From positions 1-20,014 of IMG/VR virus record IMGVR_UViG_3300032342_000094: a stretch of 20,014 nt of DNA; one strand, written 5' to 3'. The notes beneath the pieces are model-generated. The model saw only the letters and a program-made list of their open reading frames with translations. It ran no database searches and was not told where the DNA came from. The position numbers and the translations under genes are program-made. Numbering within the stretch: position 1 is the first letter of the stretch; the number at the start of each line of letters is the position of its first letter. Below, piece by piece: positions 1-4,973 of the stretch. Source of the stretch: a virus.

Positions 1-300
1 ATGAATATAAATAGTCGATATGGACCAATCGTTGTGGAAGGTATTTATACCTGCGCCCCCCCAGCGGCCAAATACTTGCGGGCTTCGGTAGGGGGCTCCG
101 AACATTTAAAACCCACCCTGCGACCTGGGGCTGAGTGGGTCGGCTCTGGGTACGATGGTATCCTCCTTAGTTCCGGGTGCCGAGCAGCATCCCAGCCTGT
201 GGAGGCATAGGCCGATTCCCGGACGACCATGTCCCCCTGCCCCGGGCGACGGACCAAGTTATCCCGAGCCTAGGAGTTTAACCTAGTGCTTAGGTAAAAA
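1..300. other. GC-rich structured intergenic stretch, candidate non-coding RNA
   Basis: No convincing gene lies here. Bases 61-270 are about 64% G+C by count, clearly richer than the genes around them, and the stretch can form several perfect stems: 55-60 with 91-96, 111-116 with 135-140, 172-177 with 218-223 (TCCGGG/CCCGGA), 195-198 with 203-206 (loop GTGG) and 281-285 with 291-295. A TATA-like box at 4-12 and a palindromic one at 40-51 (GGTATTTATACC) could start transcription on either strand. I compared it by eye with archaeal SRP RNA, RNase P RNA, 5S rRNA and tRNA and could not match it. It could be a viral non-coding RNA, a replication or packaging site, or a leader for genes left of the window. 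The reading frames through it have odd composition and no ribosome site. Confidence 0.35.
40..51. promoter_or_regulatory. palindromic TATA-like box
   Basis: GGTATTTATACC is an inverted repeat (GGTAT, TT, ATACC) that reads as a TATA box on both strands. A rightward start would fall near 70-75, inside the GC-rich stretch. A leftward start would fall near 15-20 and leave the window. Another A/T box (AATATAAATA) lies at 3-12. Function is inferred only from sequence. Confidence 0.3.
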
Positions 301-303
301 GAG
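281..303 (-). terminator. possible terminator of the leftward operon
   Basis: On the minus strand, just after the last gene of the leftward operon, there is a T-rich tract including TTTTT (296-300), followed by a perfect 5-bp hairpin (281-285 with 291-295, loop GTGCT). Archaeal termination mainly needs a T-tract, so the tract alone could suffice. The same bases could instead be a weak promoter box for the GC-rich stretch. Confidence 0.3.
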
Positions 304-315
304 GCTGAAAGGAGT

Positions 316-621
316 TTACTTCTTGCGTGGCCTCGTCTCTACTTTCATCCACCAGACATTGCCTATCTTCTTGACAAGCCGTCTCTGATGGACTTTGTAG
401 ATAACCTCACTGTGAGGTATCTTCAGCTGCTCTCTGATCTGCTTCTGGCAGAACCTCCATACCCCGCTGGCTCCATGCGTGCCTATCTGCTTCTGGGTGT
501 AGGTCTTACCCCCATAGGCATCGGGCCACTGAGCCATGCACTTCTGGTAGCTTCTCCAGATCTGCGTCCTCCACAGTTCTATGGCTTTCTCTGGTACTGC
601 TACATACCCTACGTACTTCAC
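316..621 (-). CDS. hypothetical basic protein, last gene of leftward operon
   Basis: A 101-residue protein with GTG as start codon. The start is set by a GGAGGT ribosome site that overlaps the end of the upstream 54-aa gene, 6 bases before the GTG; the two genes are adjacent, with no gap. The protein is strongly basic, ends in RPRKK and has many Trp residues (WRTQIWRSYQKC, VWRF, VWWMKV). There is no signal peptide or membrane segment. I do not recognise a family. A small basic protein at the end of a viral early-type operon could bind nucleic acid, but that is only a guess from composition. Confidence 0.7.
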   Translation of the reverse strand: MKYVGYVAVPEKAIELWRTQIWRSYQKCMAQWPDAYGGKTYTQKQIGTHGASGVWRFCQKQIREQLKIPHSEVIYKVHQRRLVKKIGNVWWMKVETRPRKK

Positions 622-786
622 TTACTTACCTCCTAGTCTGGCATACAGCTTCTTGCTGTCTGCAAGGTTCTGGTGCTCTTCTAGAGTCCAGTCTGCGCTG
701 TCTTCTTGTTCGTACTCAGCTATGTCTATCCATTCCCACAGTGCGTCTAGCACTATCTTGGTTTCCTTCTTGTTCAACAGCTTCAT
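622..786 (-). CDS. hypothetical small acidic protein (54 aa)
   Basis: A 54-residue protein starting MKLLNKKETKIVLDALWEWI and ending LYARLGGK. The start has a GGAGAGG-type ribosome site a few bases upstream, and the stop is directly followed by the GTG of the next gene. It looks all-helical, with acidic residues and an amphipathic N-terminal helix. No family is recognised. It sits in the middle of the leftward chain of small genes, so it is probably a host-interaction or regulatory protein made from the same transcript; this is inference from position. Confidence 0.6.
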   Translation of the reverse strand: MKLLNKKETKIVLDALWEWIDIAEYEQEDSADWTLEEHQNLADSKKLYARLGGK

Positions 787-797
787 AGTTTCCTCTC

Positions 798-1016
798 CTA
801 CTGGTCGTATGTCCTTAGATATGTGGACATGAGTACTATGTACAGCGCAGCTTCTTCAAGTCTCTCAAAGAAGTCTGGCTTGGCCCATTCTGCTTGGAGC
901 CTATGGTACTCATCCACAGTCATCTGAGCTACATCTGCGTGGTTCCAGTCATCGTAGCTTTCATACTCCTTGACGTCTTCAATGAATCTCTTCATTGCTT
1001 TTTCATGTGGTGTCAT
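798..1016 (-). CDS. hypothetical small acidic helical protein (72 aa)
   Basis: Residues 1-72 start MTPHEKAMKRFIEDVKEY and end STYLRTYDQ. A GTGAG ribosome site lies just before the ATG. A second in-frame Met at residue 8 could also start translation. The gene lies 4 bases after the upstream 61-aa gene and 11 bases before the 54-aa gene, so it is part of one operon. Predicted mostly helical with many Glu and Asp; no cysteines, no membrane segment. No family recognised. Confidence 0.65.
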   Translation of the reverse strand: MTPHEKAMKRFIEDVKEYESYDDWNHADVAQMTVDEYHRLQAEWAKPDFFERLEEAALYIVLMSTYLRTYDQ

Positions 1017-1020
1017 GTTC

Positions 1021-1206
1021 TCACTTCTCGTAGTATGCCTTCTCAGTTCTCTCTGAGCTTACTATGTCTCCTCTGAAGCCCTTGTACTTAGACTTCAGTT
1101 CAGTCCGCTCTTCCCTGCTCATCGGTGGCAATGGTATGATGAAGTACTCTCCATACATCCAGTCCACATTCTCTGGTATTGACACTACCAGGCGTATGTT
1201 TCCCAT
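1021..1206 (-). CDS. hypothetical small protein (61 aa)
   Basis: A 61-residue protein starting MGNIRLVVSIPENVDW and ending SSERTEKAYYEK. A strong GGAGGT site lies 8 bases before the ATG, inside a leader that resembles the leader of the zinc-ribbon gene at 1825-1956. The N-terminal half is beta-like with a Pro-rich turn (IPLPPM), and the C-terminal half is charged and helical. No family recognised. The 46-bp gap to its upstream neighbour is among the longer gaps in this operon and may hold a secondary promoter. Confidence 0.65.
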   Translation of the reverse strand: MGNIRLVVSIPENVDWMYGEYFIIPLPPMSREERTELKSKYKGFRGDIVSSERTEKAYYEK

Positions 1207-1210
1207 GTGT

Positions 1211-1249
1211 GTACCTCCTGTGTTAAAAGGTTTGGAAGGGGTTTGTGGG
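1211..1249 (-). repeat. leader repeat, copy A
   Basis: On the minus strand the leader of the 61-aa gene contains CACAAACCCC, then AAACCTTTTA (1224-1233), then ACACAGGAGGT. The same three blocks in the same order precede the 43-aa zinc-ribbon gene (about 1961-2017), with about 17 extra bases there. They may be copies of one promoter/ribosome-site leader. Confidence 0.55.
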
Positions 1250-1252
1250 AGT

Positions 1253-1609
1253 TTACTGGAGTTCCTCCGAGTAGTCTACTGCTGCCTGACTGTTGGCTAG
1301 CTTCTTCTGGAGTCTCCTGTCTCTTCTGCGAGCCTGCCTTCTGGACCTCTTGTCCTCGAGAGTCTGCTTGGCTATGACTCTGGTCTGGAGCTCTATCTCC
1401 TGACTCTTGTCTGGCTGCAGGACTCTGAGGTCCAGCTTGTACCACTGGCCTCCCTGCTCAAAGTACAGCCAGTCCTTGGCTGTCAGACCTATCTTCTCCT
1501 CTCCATCGAGGAAGAAGACAAGCTCCTTCCAGACTCTGCCACCTATCGTAGTGATAGGCTTCTCGTCCTTCTTGGCTCTCAGGCTCACTTCTCTGTACTG
1601 CAGTTTCAT
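1253..1609 (-). CDS. hypothetical very basic protein (118 aa)
   Basis: A 118-residue protein starting MKLQYREVSLRAKKDEK. Residues 1-75 look beta-rich (TIGGRVWKELVFFLDGEE, WLYFEQGGQWYKLDL). Residues 76-105 are an Arg/Lys-rich helix (DKRSRRQARRRDRRLQKKL) that could bind nucleic acid. The ATG overlaps the TGA of the upstream 50/54-aa gene as ATGA, and a GGAGGCG ribosome site lies 7 bases before it. No family recognised; an RNA- or DNA-binding accessory protein is a reasonable inference from the basic tail. Confidence 0.7.
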   Translation of the reverse strand: MKLQYREVSLRAKKDEKPITTIGGRVWKELVFFLDGEEKIGLTAKDWLYFEQGGQWYKLDLRVLQPDKSQEIELQTRVIAKQTLEDKRSRRQARRRDRRLQKKLANSQAAVDYSEELQ

Positions 1610-1758
1610 CTGCTTCGCCTCCTGTTGTATATCGCGTCCGCAAAGATGATCTGTCCAATCATCTCGTGGACCTCCTCTACGCTTACGTTCCTCACGCTGT
1701 TCCCATACGAGGCCTGGGTCGGCTGCTGGTTCTTCCCAGCTCGGAGTATTGCTTGCAT
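1606..1758 (-). CDS. hypothetical small protein (50 or 54 aa) translated through a start-codon hairpin
   Basis: A short gene whose product ends IFADAIYNRRRSR and whose TGA overlaps the ATG of the next gene. Two Met codons four codons apart can start it, at 1770 and 1758. The second is favoured because GGTGAG lies 5-6 bases before it. In the mRNA the stretch AUGGU-GAGA-ACCAU forms a 5-bp hairpin with a GNRA loop that contains both the ribosome site and the start. The upstream 70 bp are duplicated before another ORF at 1961-2086, which begins with the same MVRTM. No family recognised. Confidence 0.55.
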   Translation of the reverse strand: MQAILRAGKNQQPTQASYGNSVRNVSVEEVHEMIGQIIFADAIYNRRRSR

Positions 1759-1826
1759 GGTTCTCACCATACTAGCGCCAGTGCAAACGTTGAAGTCTGC
1801 ACTGACATAAAGGATGTAAGAGGTTT
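1756..1826 (-). repeat. duplicated regulatory module, copy I
   Basis: Read on the minus strand: AAACCTCTTACATCC, then TTTATGTCAGTG, a 7-bp stem (CAGTGCA at one side, TGCACTG at the other; 1779-1785 with 1798-1804; 12-base loop), then TATGGTGAGAACCATG containing the start codon of the following gene. The same blocks occur in copy II. CTTTATG may be the TATA box. The two stems differ in sequence yet both pair. Confidence 0.7.
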
Positions 1827-1956
1827 AGAGCGTGATGTGGGCAGCGACAAGCTTCTTCGCTGCACAGTCATCACACCGCCAGACTCCATAGAGTCGGCTT
1901 CTGTGGATGGCAAGCTCGCGCATGGTCATGCCATCACCGCACTGTGTGCACCGCAT
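1825..1956 (-). CDS. tiny zinc-ribbon protein (43 aa)
   Basis: A 43-residue protein, MRCTQCGDGMTMRELAIHRS at its start, with two CxxC pairs: C3/C6 and C28/C31. This is the pattern of a treble-clef or zinc-ribbon fold. The start is supported by a very strong GGAGGTGA site 4 bases before the ATG. The stop TAA is itself the beginning of the AAACCTCTTAC block of repeat copy I. Small zinc proteins of this kind in viral operons are often regulators or adaptor proteins; the target here is unknown. Confidence 0.75.
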   Translation of the reverse strand: MRCTQCGDGMTMRELAIHRSRLYGVWRCDDCAAKKLVAAHITL

Positions 1957-1960
1957 GTGG

Positions 1961-2017
1961 TCACCTCCTGTGTAAGTATATGGCTGTAGGTAAGAGGTTT
2001 TCTGGGGTTTGTGTGGC
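1961..2017 (-). repeat. leader repeat, copy B
   Basis: Minus-strand leader of the 43-aa zinc-ribbon gene with CACAAACCCC, AAACCTCTTA (1991-2000) and ACACAGGAGGT in order, as in copy A at 1211-1249. It also contains CCATATAC, which could act as a TATA box about 20 bases before the ribosome site. Confidence 0.5.
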
Positions 2018-2086
2018 TGTGATTAGTAACTGTATTCTGCCTGTGTGCAGCCACACTCTGCTTGTTGTCTCCATGGTTCTCACCAT
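1961..2086 (-). CDS. doubtful ORF (41 aa) after repeat copy II, perhaps a gene remnant
   Basis: After the second copy of the regulatory module an ORF starts MVRTMETTSRVWLHTG and ends AIYLHRR. Its TGA lies inside the ribosome site of the zinc-ribbon gene. The first five residues equal those of the gene after copy I because the start region is duplicated, but the rest is unrelated and its composition is odd (many Thr and His). It overlaps the leader repeat copy B. It could be a short leader peptide, a decayed gene copy, or non-coding. Confidence 0.3.
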   Translation of the reverse strand: MVRTMETTSRVWLHTGRIQLLITATQTPENLLPTAIYLHRR

Positions 2087-2144
2087 AGTCGACGTCAGTG
2101 TTAGCTCTTGAAAGCCTACACTGACATAAAGGAGTAAAGTGTTT
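2072..2144 (-). repeat. duplicated regulatory module, copy II
   Basis: Read on the minus strand: AAACACTTTACTCC, TTTATGTCAGTG, an 8-bp stem (GTCAGTGT with ACACTGAC; 2118-2125 with 2094-2101; 16-base loop) and TATGGTGAGAACCATG. Blocks of 16 bases (CATGGTTCTCACCATA on the plus strand) and 15 bases (CACTGACATAAAGGA) are identical to copy I, while the loop is not conserved. Confidence 0.7.
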
Positions 2145-2154
2145 GCGAGTGGGA

Positions 2155-2268
2155 TTAGTATGCTCTGTGGCAGAATGCACAGGCGGGCATACCTGCGTCC
2201 CTCTCTACTGCCTTTGCAGTGAACTGTCTGCAGAAGTGGCAGTATCTGAGTATGCGCTCAGTCTTCAT
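2155..2268 (-). CDS. tiny zinc-ribbon protein (37 aa)
   Basis: A 37-residue protein starting MKTERILRYCHFCRQFTAKA and ending CAFCHRAY. Two CxxC pairs, C10/C13 and C30/C33, spaced as in a zinc ribbon. A strong GGAGGTGA site lies 6 bases before the ATG, within the end of the HAD gene, and the two genes overlap by 11 bases, so translation is probably coupled. It resembles the 43-aa protein at 1825-1956 in size and cysteine layout but not in sequence. Function unknown; probably a small regulator or adaptor. Confidence 0.75.
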   Translation of the reverse strand: MKTERILRYCHFCRQFTAKAVERDAGMPACAFCHRAY

Positions 2269-2692
2269 TTCTCTTCACCTCCTCCATCGTCTCCTTCCAG
2301 CTCTGGAAGGTGATGGCTCTATCGTCGATGTAGAATCGAGCGTAAGTCTTGGACTCAATGTAGTCGAATGGTATAGCATTGGCATGCAGCCATTCAGCTA
2401 CAAGATCCTTCCTCTTCCTAACGGTATGGATCACAATGATGTATCCATCCCTCTTCAGTCTTATCATAGCATCTCTTGCTCCATTAGCTATAGCATAGAA
2501 GGTATGCTCACCAATCCACTTACCAGGCACAGTAAGCGTACCATCTACATCTACAGCTACTACCTTGCTTGCATTCATTCTTATCCACTCCTCATCTTGC
2601 GGTGCTGCGTACATATCATTCTTCTTCATATCGTTCACATCTCCTGCGCATATAGTTTTCCCAGTTGTAGGATTCATCCTATACACCTTCAT
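2258..2692 (-). CDS. HAD-superfamily phosphatase-like protein
   Basis: A 144-residue protein. Motif I of the HAD fold is clear at residues 44-52 (VVAVDVDGT, nucleophile D48, acid D50). Motif II is probably T90 (IVIHT), and motif IV is FYIDDRAI with D123/D124. There is no large cap domain, so it belongs to the small HAD hydrolases common in tailed viruses, which act on nucleotides or other phosphorylated small molecules. Residues 1-40 precede the fold. The reading frame is open to a GTG at 2731, but a TATA-like box at 2717-2725 places the transcript start near 2695, favouring the ATG at 2692 as a leaderless start. It is the first gene of the leftward operon. Substrate unknown. Confidence 0.85.
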   Translation of the reverse strand: MKVYRMNPTTGKTICAGDVNDMKKNDMYAAPQDEEWIRMNASKVVAVDVDGTLTVPGKWIGEHTFYAIANGARDAMIRLKRDGYIIVIHTVRKRKDLVAEWLHANAIPFDYIESKTYARFYIDDRAITFQSWKETMEEVKRNED

Positions 2693-2716
2693 GGTAGGCG
2701 GTTTTGCAACGACCAG

Positions 2717-2725
2717 CATAAATTG
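2717..2725 (-). promoter_or_regulatory. leftward TATA-like box before the HAD gene
   Basis: Minus strand CAATTTATG. The centre is about 28 bases before the ATG at 2692, the spacing expected for a leaderless archaeal transcript. It faces away from the rightward TATA box at 2755-2762, giving a divergent promoter region of about 100 bp. Confidence 0.5.
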
Positions 2726-2754
2726 GGGCACCTACGAGTCGGTACCGAACAAAG

Positions 2755-2762
2755 TTTATATA
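2755..2762 (+). promoter_or_regulatory. TATA box of the late (structural) operon
   Basis: TTTATATA matches the archaeal TATA consensus; the bases before it (CGAACAAAG) include an A-rich BRE-like segment. The predicted start near 2781-2786 leaves only 5-10 bases before the ATG of the small terminase at 2792. No ribosome site is visible in that short leader, in contrast to most genes further inside the operon. Confidence 0.7.
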
Positions 2763-2791
2763 GGTCTACTTCCATAGTATAGACTGTTACT

Positions 2792-3283
2792 ATGGTACAT
2801 GAAGACCCTCCACCTGGTACTCGATGTACTCCTGAAATAACTAGACGAATAGCTGACGCAGTGCGATTAGGTAGCGCACTAAAATGGGCCGCGGCAGGGG
2901 TGGGTGTCAGCTCAAAACTGGCCCGTAGGTGGAGAGACCAAGGTGCTGTGGATGATTCTATGGGTGCAGACACTTGCTACAGCGCCTTCTACCTAGCCCT
3001 TCAGGCAGCTGAGGCTGATTTAGAGTCTCGGTTGGTTAGAAAGTGGACAAAAGCGCTTGAAGAGGTTGAAGGAGGCTGGAAAGGCATTGAAGCCTTCCTT
3101 CAGAAGCGCTTTAAGGATGATTGGGGCAAAGCACCTGTGGAACTTCAGGCACAGGTACTGGACCTCCGTAAGAGTCCTGAGTTTACTGAGCTTGTGAGAA
3201 TGATAGTGGCAACTATGCCTCCAGAGAAGCAAATAGAGCTCTCTGAGTTTCTTGACAAGTTGAGTGAGAACGATGAAGAGTGA
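2792..3283 (+). CDS. terminase small subunit
   Basis: A 163-residue protein directly upstream of the large terminase. Residues about 15-52 (EITRRIADAVRLGSALKWAA, then SSKLARRWRDQG) form a helix-turn-helix of the type that recognises viral DNA. The rest is helical (residues 64-125), with a charged C-terminal tail rich in Glu that may contact the ATPase. It recognises the packaging site and regulates the large subunit. It is the first gene after the TATA box at 2755-2762, with an almost leaderless start, and it overlaps the large terminase by 11 bases. The assignment rests on the HTH, size and position. Confidence 0.8.
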   Translation: MVHEDPPPGTRCTPEITRRIADAVRLGSALKWAAAGVGVSSKLARRWRDQGAVDDSMGADTCYSAFYLALQAAEADLESRLVRKWTKALEEVEGGWKGIEAFLQKRFKDDWGKAPVELQAQVLDLRKSPEFTELVRMIVATMPPEKQIELSEFLDKLSENDEE

Positions 3284-4577
3284 GTTGGCATATGCTCTCA
3301 ACCCAGCTTTGTTCGCCGAGAAGGTATTACATTTCCGGCCCGACCCGTGGCAAAGGGAGTTACTCATAGAGAAGAGAAGGAACAGCATCCTCAATTGCTC
3401 ACGACAAGTTGGAAAAAGCACTACATCCTCTATTCTCGCCCTCCACTTCGCGTTGTATAGGCCGGGAAGCACGGTTATCCTTATTTCACCGTCGCAGAGG
3501 CAATCACTAGAACTCTACGACAAAGTGTATCAAACTTTTCAAGACCTTCCCCACCGCCCAAAGACATCCGAAGAGTCTGCCTCCTCTCTAGGGATTGAGG
3601 GCGGTGGGCGCGTAATATCACTACCTGCCTCTGAGGCAACGATCAGAGGATATTCAGCAGTATCGTTGATAATCGAGGATGAAGCGGCAAGAGTCCCCGA
3701 TGAACTGAATGCCGCAGTTAAACCCATGCTTGCTGTCAGTCAGGGTAGGCATATTCTGATGTCCTCCCCGGATAAAAAATCTGGCCACTTCTATGAGATA
3801 TGGCGAGATGAGATAACCTACCCTGATTGGCAACGTATTGCTGTCCCTGCTACAGCTTGTCCGAGGATCACACAGAAGTTCTTAGATGCGGAACAAAGGG
3901 AGTTAGGCACCAGGGTGTTTCGAAGAGAGTACATGTGTGAGTTTCTTGATGAGGGTGAGGTCCCACTCTTCATGAGGGATTGGTTCAAGGGTAAGATGGT
4001 TAAAGAGGTTCCCAATGGTGCAAAGCTAGTCAGGCGCTGGGATCTAGCTGCCAGTAAGCCCCTCGAGAGCATGAAAACTGATCCTGACTACACAGCCGGC
4101 GCATTAATGGGCAAGTGGCGAGGCCAATATTACATTATACATGTAAGACACCTTCGCGGGACACCACTAGAAGTGGAAAACACAGTCAAAGTCATGGCCA
4201 TCAATGATTCTAACAAGGGCCCTGTGATGGTTAGGATGGAACAAGAGCCCGGCAGCTCTGGAATCAATACAATTGACCACTACGCGAGAGAAGTTCTCGA
4301 TGGGTATGACTTCAGGGGAGTTAAGACCACAGGGAGCAAAGCTGATAGAGCGGCACCATTGGCTGCTGCAGCTGAGTGTGGCAATGTATTCATCGTCGAG
4401 GGAAATTGGGATATCAAGCACATGTTAGATGAACTGTGCTCATTCCCAGGTGGATCTCACGACGATATAGTAGATGCTTTGTCAGGGGCATTTATGGACC
4501 TACAGACTTCATACCTGCTTCCTGATGATCCAGCAACACTAGGGGAGCTATCAGACATAGGAGGAATGAGCTTTTGA
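3273..4577 (+). CDS. terminase large subunit (packaging ATPase and nuclease)
   Basis: A 434-residue motor protein. ATPase domain: Walker A SRQVGKST at 43-50 after the adenine-motif-like PWQREL (25-30), Walker B LIIEDEA at 132-138 (D136/E137), coupling motif MSSPD at 163-167. Nuclease domain, RNase H fold: RRWDLAAS with D257, RMEQEPGSSG with E323, HDDIVDA with D397, D398 and D401. All key residues are present, so it should be active: it pumps DNA into the prohead through the portal and cuts concatemers. A GTG at 3264 could also start it, but the ATG at 3273 follows a GTGAG-type site. Its TGA overlaps the TTG of the next gene. Confidence 0.95.
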   Translation: MKSELAYALNPALFAEKVLHFRPDPWQRELLIEKRRNSILNCSRQVGKSTTSSILALHFALYRPGSTVILISPSQRQSLELYDKVYQTFQDLPHRPKTSEESASSLGIEGGGRVISLPASEATIRGYSAVSLIIEDEAARVPDELNAAVKPMLAVSQGRHILMSSPDKKSGHFYEIWRDEITYPDWQRIAVPATACPRITQKFLDAEQRELGTRVFRREYMCEFLDEGEVPLFMRDWFKGKMVKEVPNGAKLVRRWDLAASKPLESMKTDPDYTAGALMGKWRGQYYIIHVRHLRGTPLEVENTVKVMAINDSNKGPVMVRMEQEPGSSGINTIDHYAREVLDGYDFRGVKTTGSKADRAAPLAAAAECGNVFIVEGNWDIKHMLDELCSFPGGSHDDIVDALSGAFMDLQTSYLLPDDPATLGELSDIGGMSF

Positions 4578-4972
4578 TAACCGAGCAAGATTGGGACCAC
4601 ATGTATGAGAAGTCTATGTCAGGCAGAAAAGTTGTGGTAGATGACTTCTGGCGTATGTTTAGAAGTGCTAAGCGTAAGGATGAGCTCAAAGAGATTGATG
4701 ATAGAGCTAGACAAATGGCTCGTTCTCATCTTAGCGATACACCAAAGGCCAAATGGCGCCACCTAGGTAAGCAATCACTCATGGATGTTCCATCGAGTGT
4801 CCCACTTGAAAAGATACTCATGGAGCAAGCAGGAGTTCACCACGAGTATGGTGCACCTTGGGTATGTGATAAATGTGGGGCCCGTGCATTTATGGGCCTA
4901 CCACCGGACAAATGCCCCTCCTGCGGGTATCCAAGCCTCATAGTGAGGAGATTAGTAAACCTGAGGGCTTAA
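4574..4972 (+). CDS. zinc-ribbon protein between terminase and portal
   Basis: A 132-residue protein with TTG as likely start, chosen because GGAGG (4560-4564) lies 9 bases before it and TTG overlaps the terminase stop. Residues 1-70 are charged and helical (FRSAKRKDELKEIDDRAR). Residues about 97-120 hold a zinc ribbon: CDKCG and CPSCG, 4 cysteines. The position between the large terminase and portal suggests an accessory packaging or head protein. No named family recognised. The zinc ribbon resembles the two in the portal next to it, so these proteins may interact or share ancestry; this is inference. Confidence 0.75.
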   Translation: MITEQDWDHMYEKSMSGRKVVVDDFWRMFRSAKRKDELKEIDDRARQMARSHLSDTPKAKWRHLGKQSLMDVPSSVPLEKILMEQAGVHHEYGAPWVCDKCGARAFMGLPPDKCPSCGYPSLIVRRLVNLRA

Positions 4973-4973
4973 A

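Noticed and set aside
1-210. Rightward 69-codon ORF in the GC-rich stretch
   Set aside because: Composition is unlike any other protein here, no ribosome site, and the frame is probably open only because of high GC. A minus-strand frame at 45-257 is equally open.
1926-2180. Minus-strand 84-codon ORF across the repeat module
   Set aside because: It crosses the duplicated regulatory module, leader repeat and starts of better supported genes, and its His/Thr-rich text looks non-coding.
3020-3472. Minus-strand 150-codon ORF under the terminase genes
   Set aside because: It is the shadow of two well-supported packaging genes and lacks a ribosome site and a recognisable fold.
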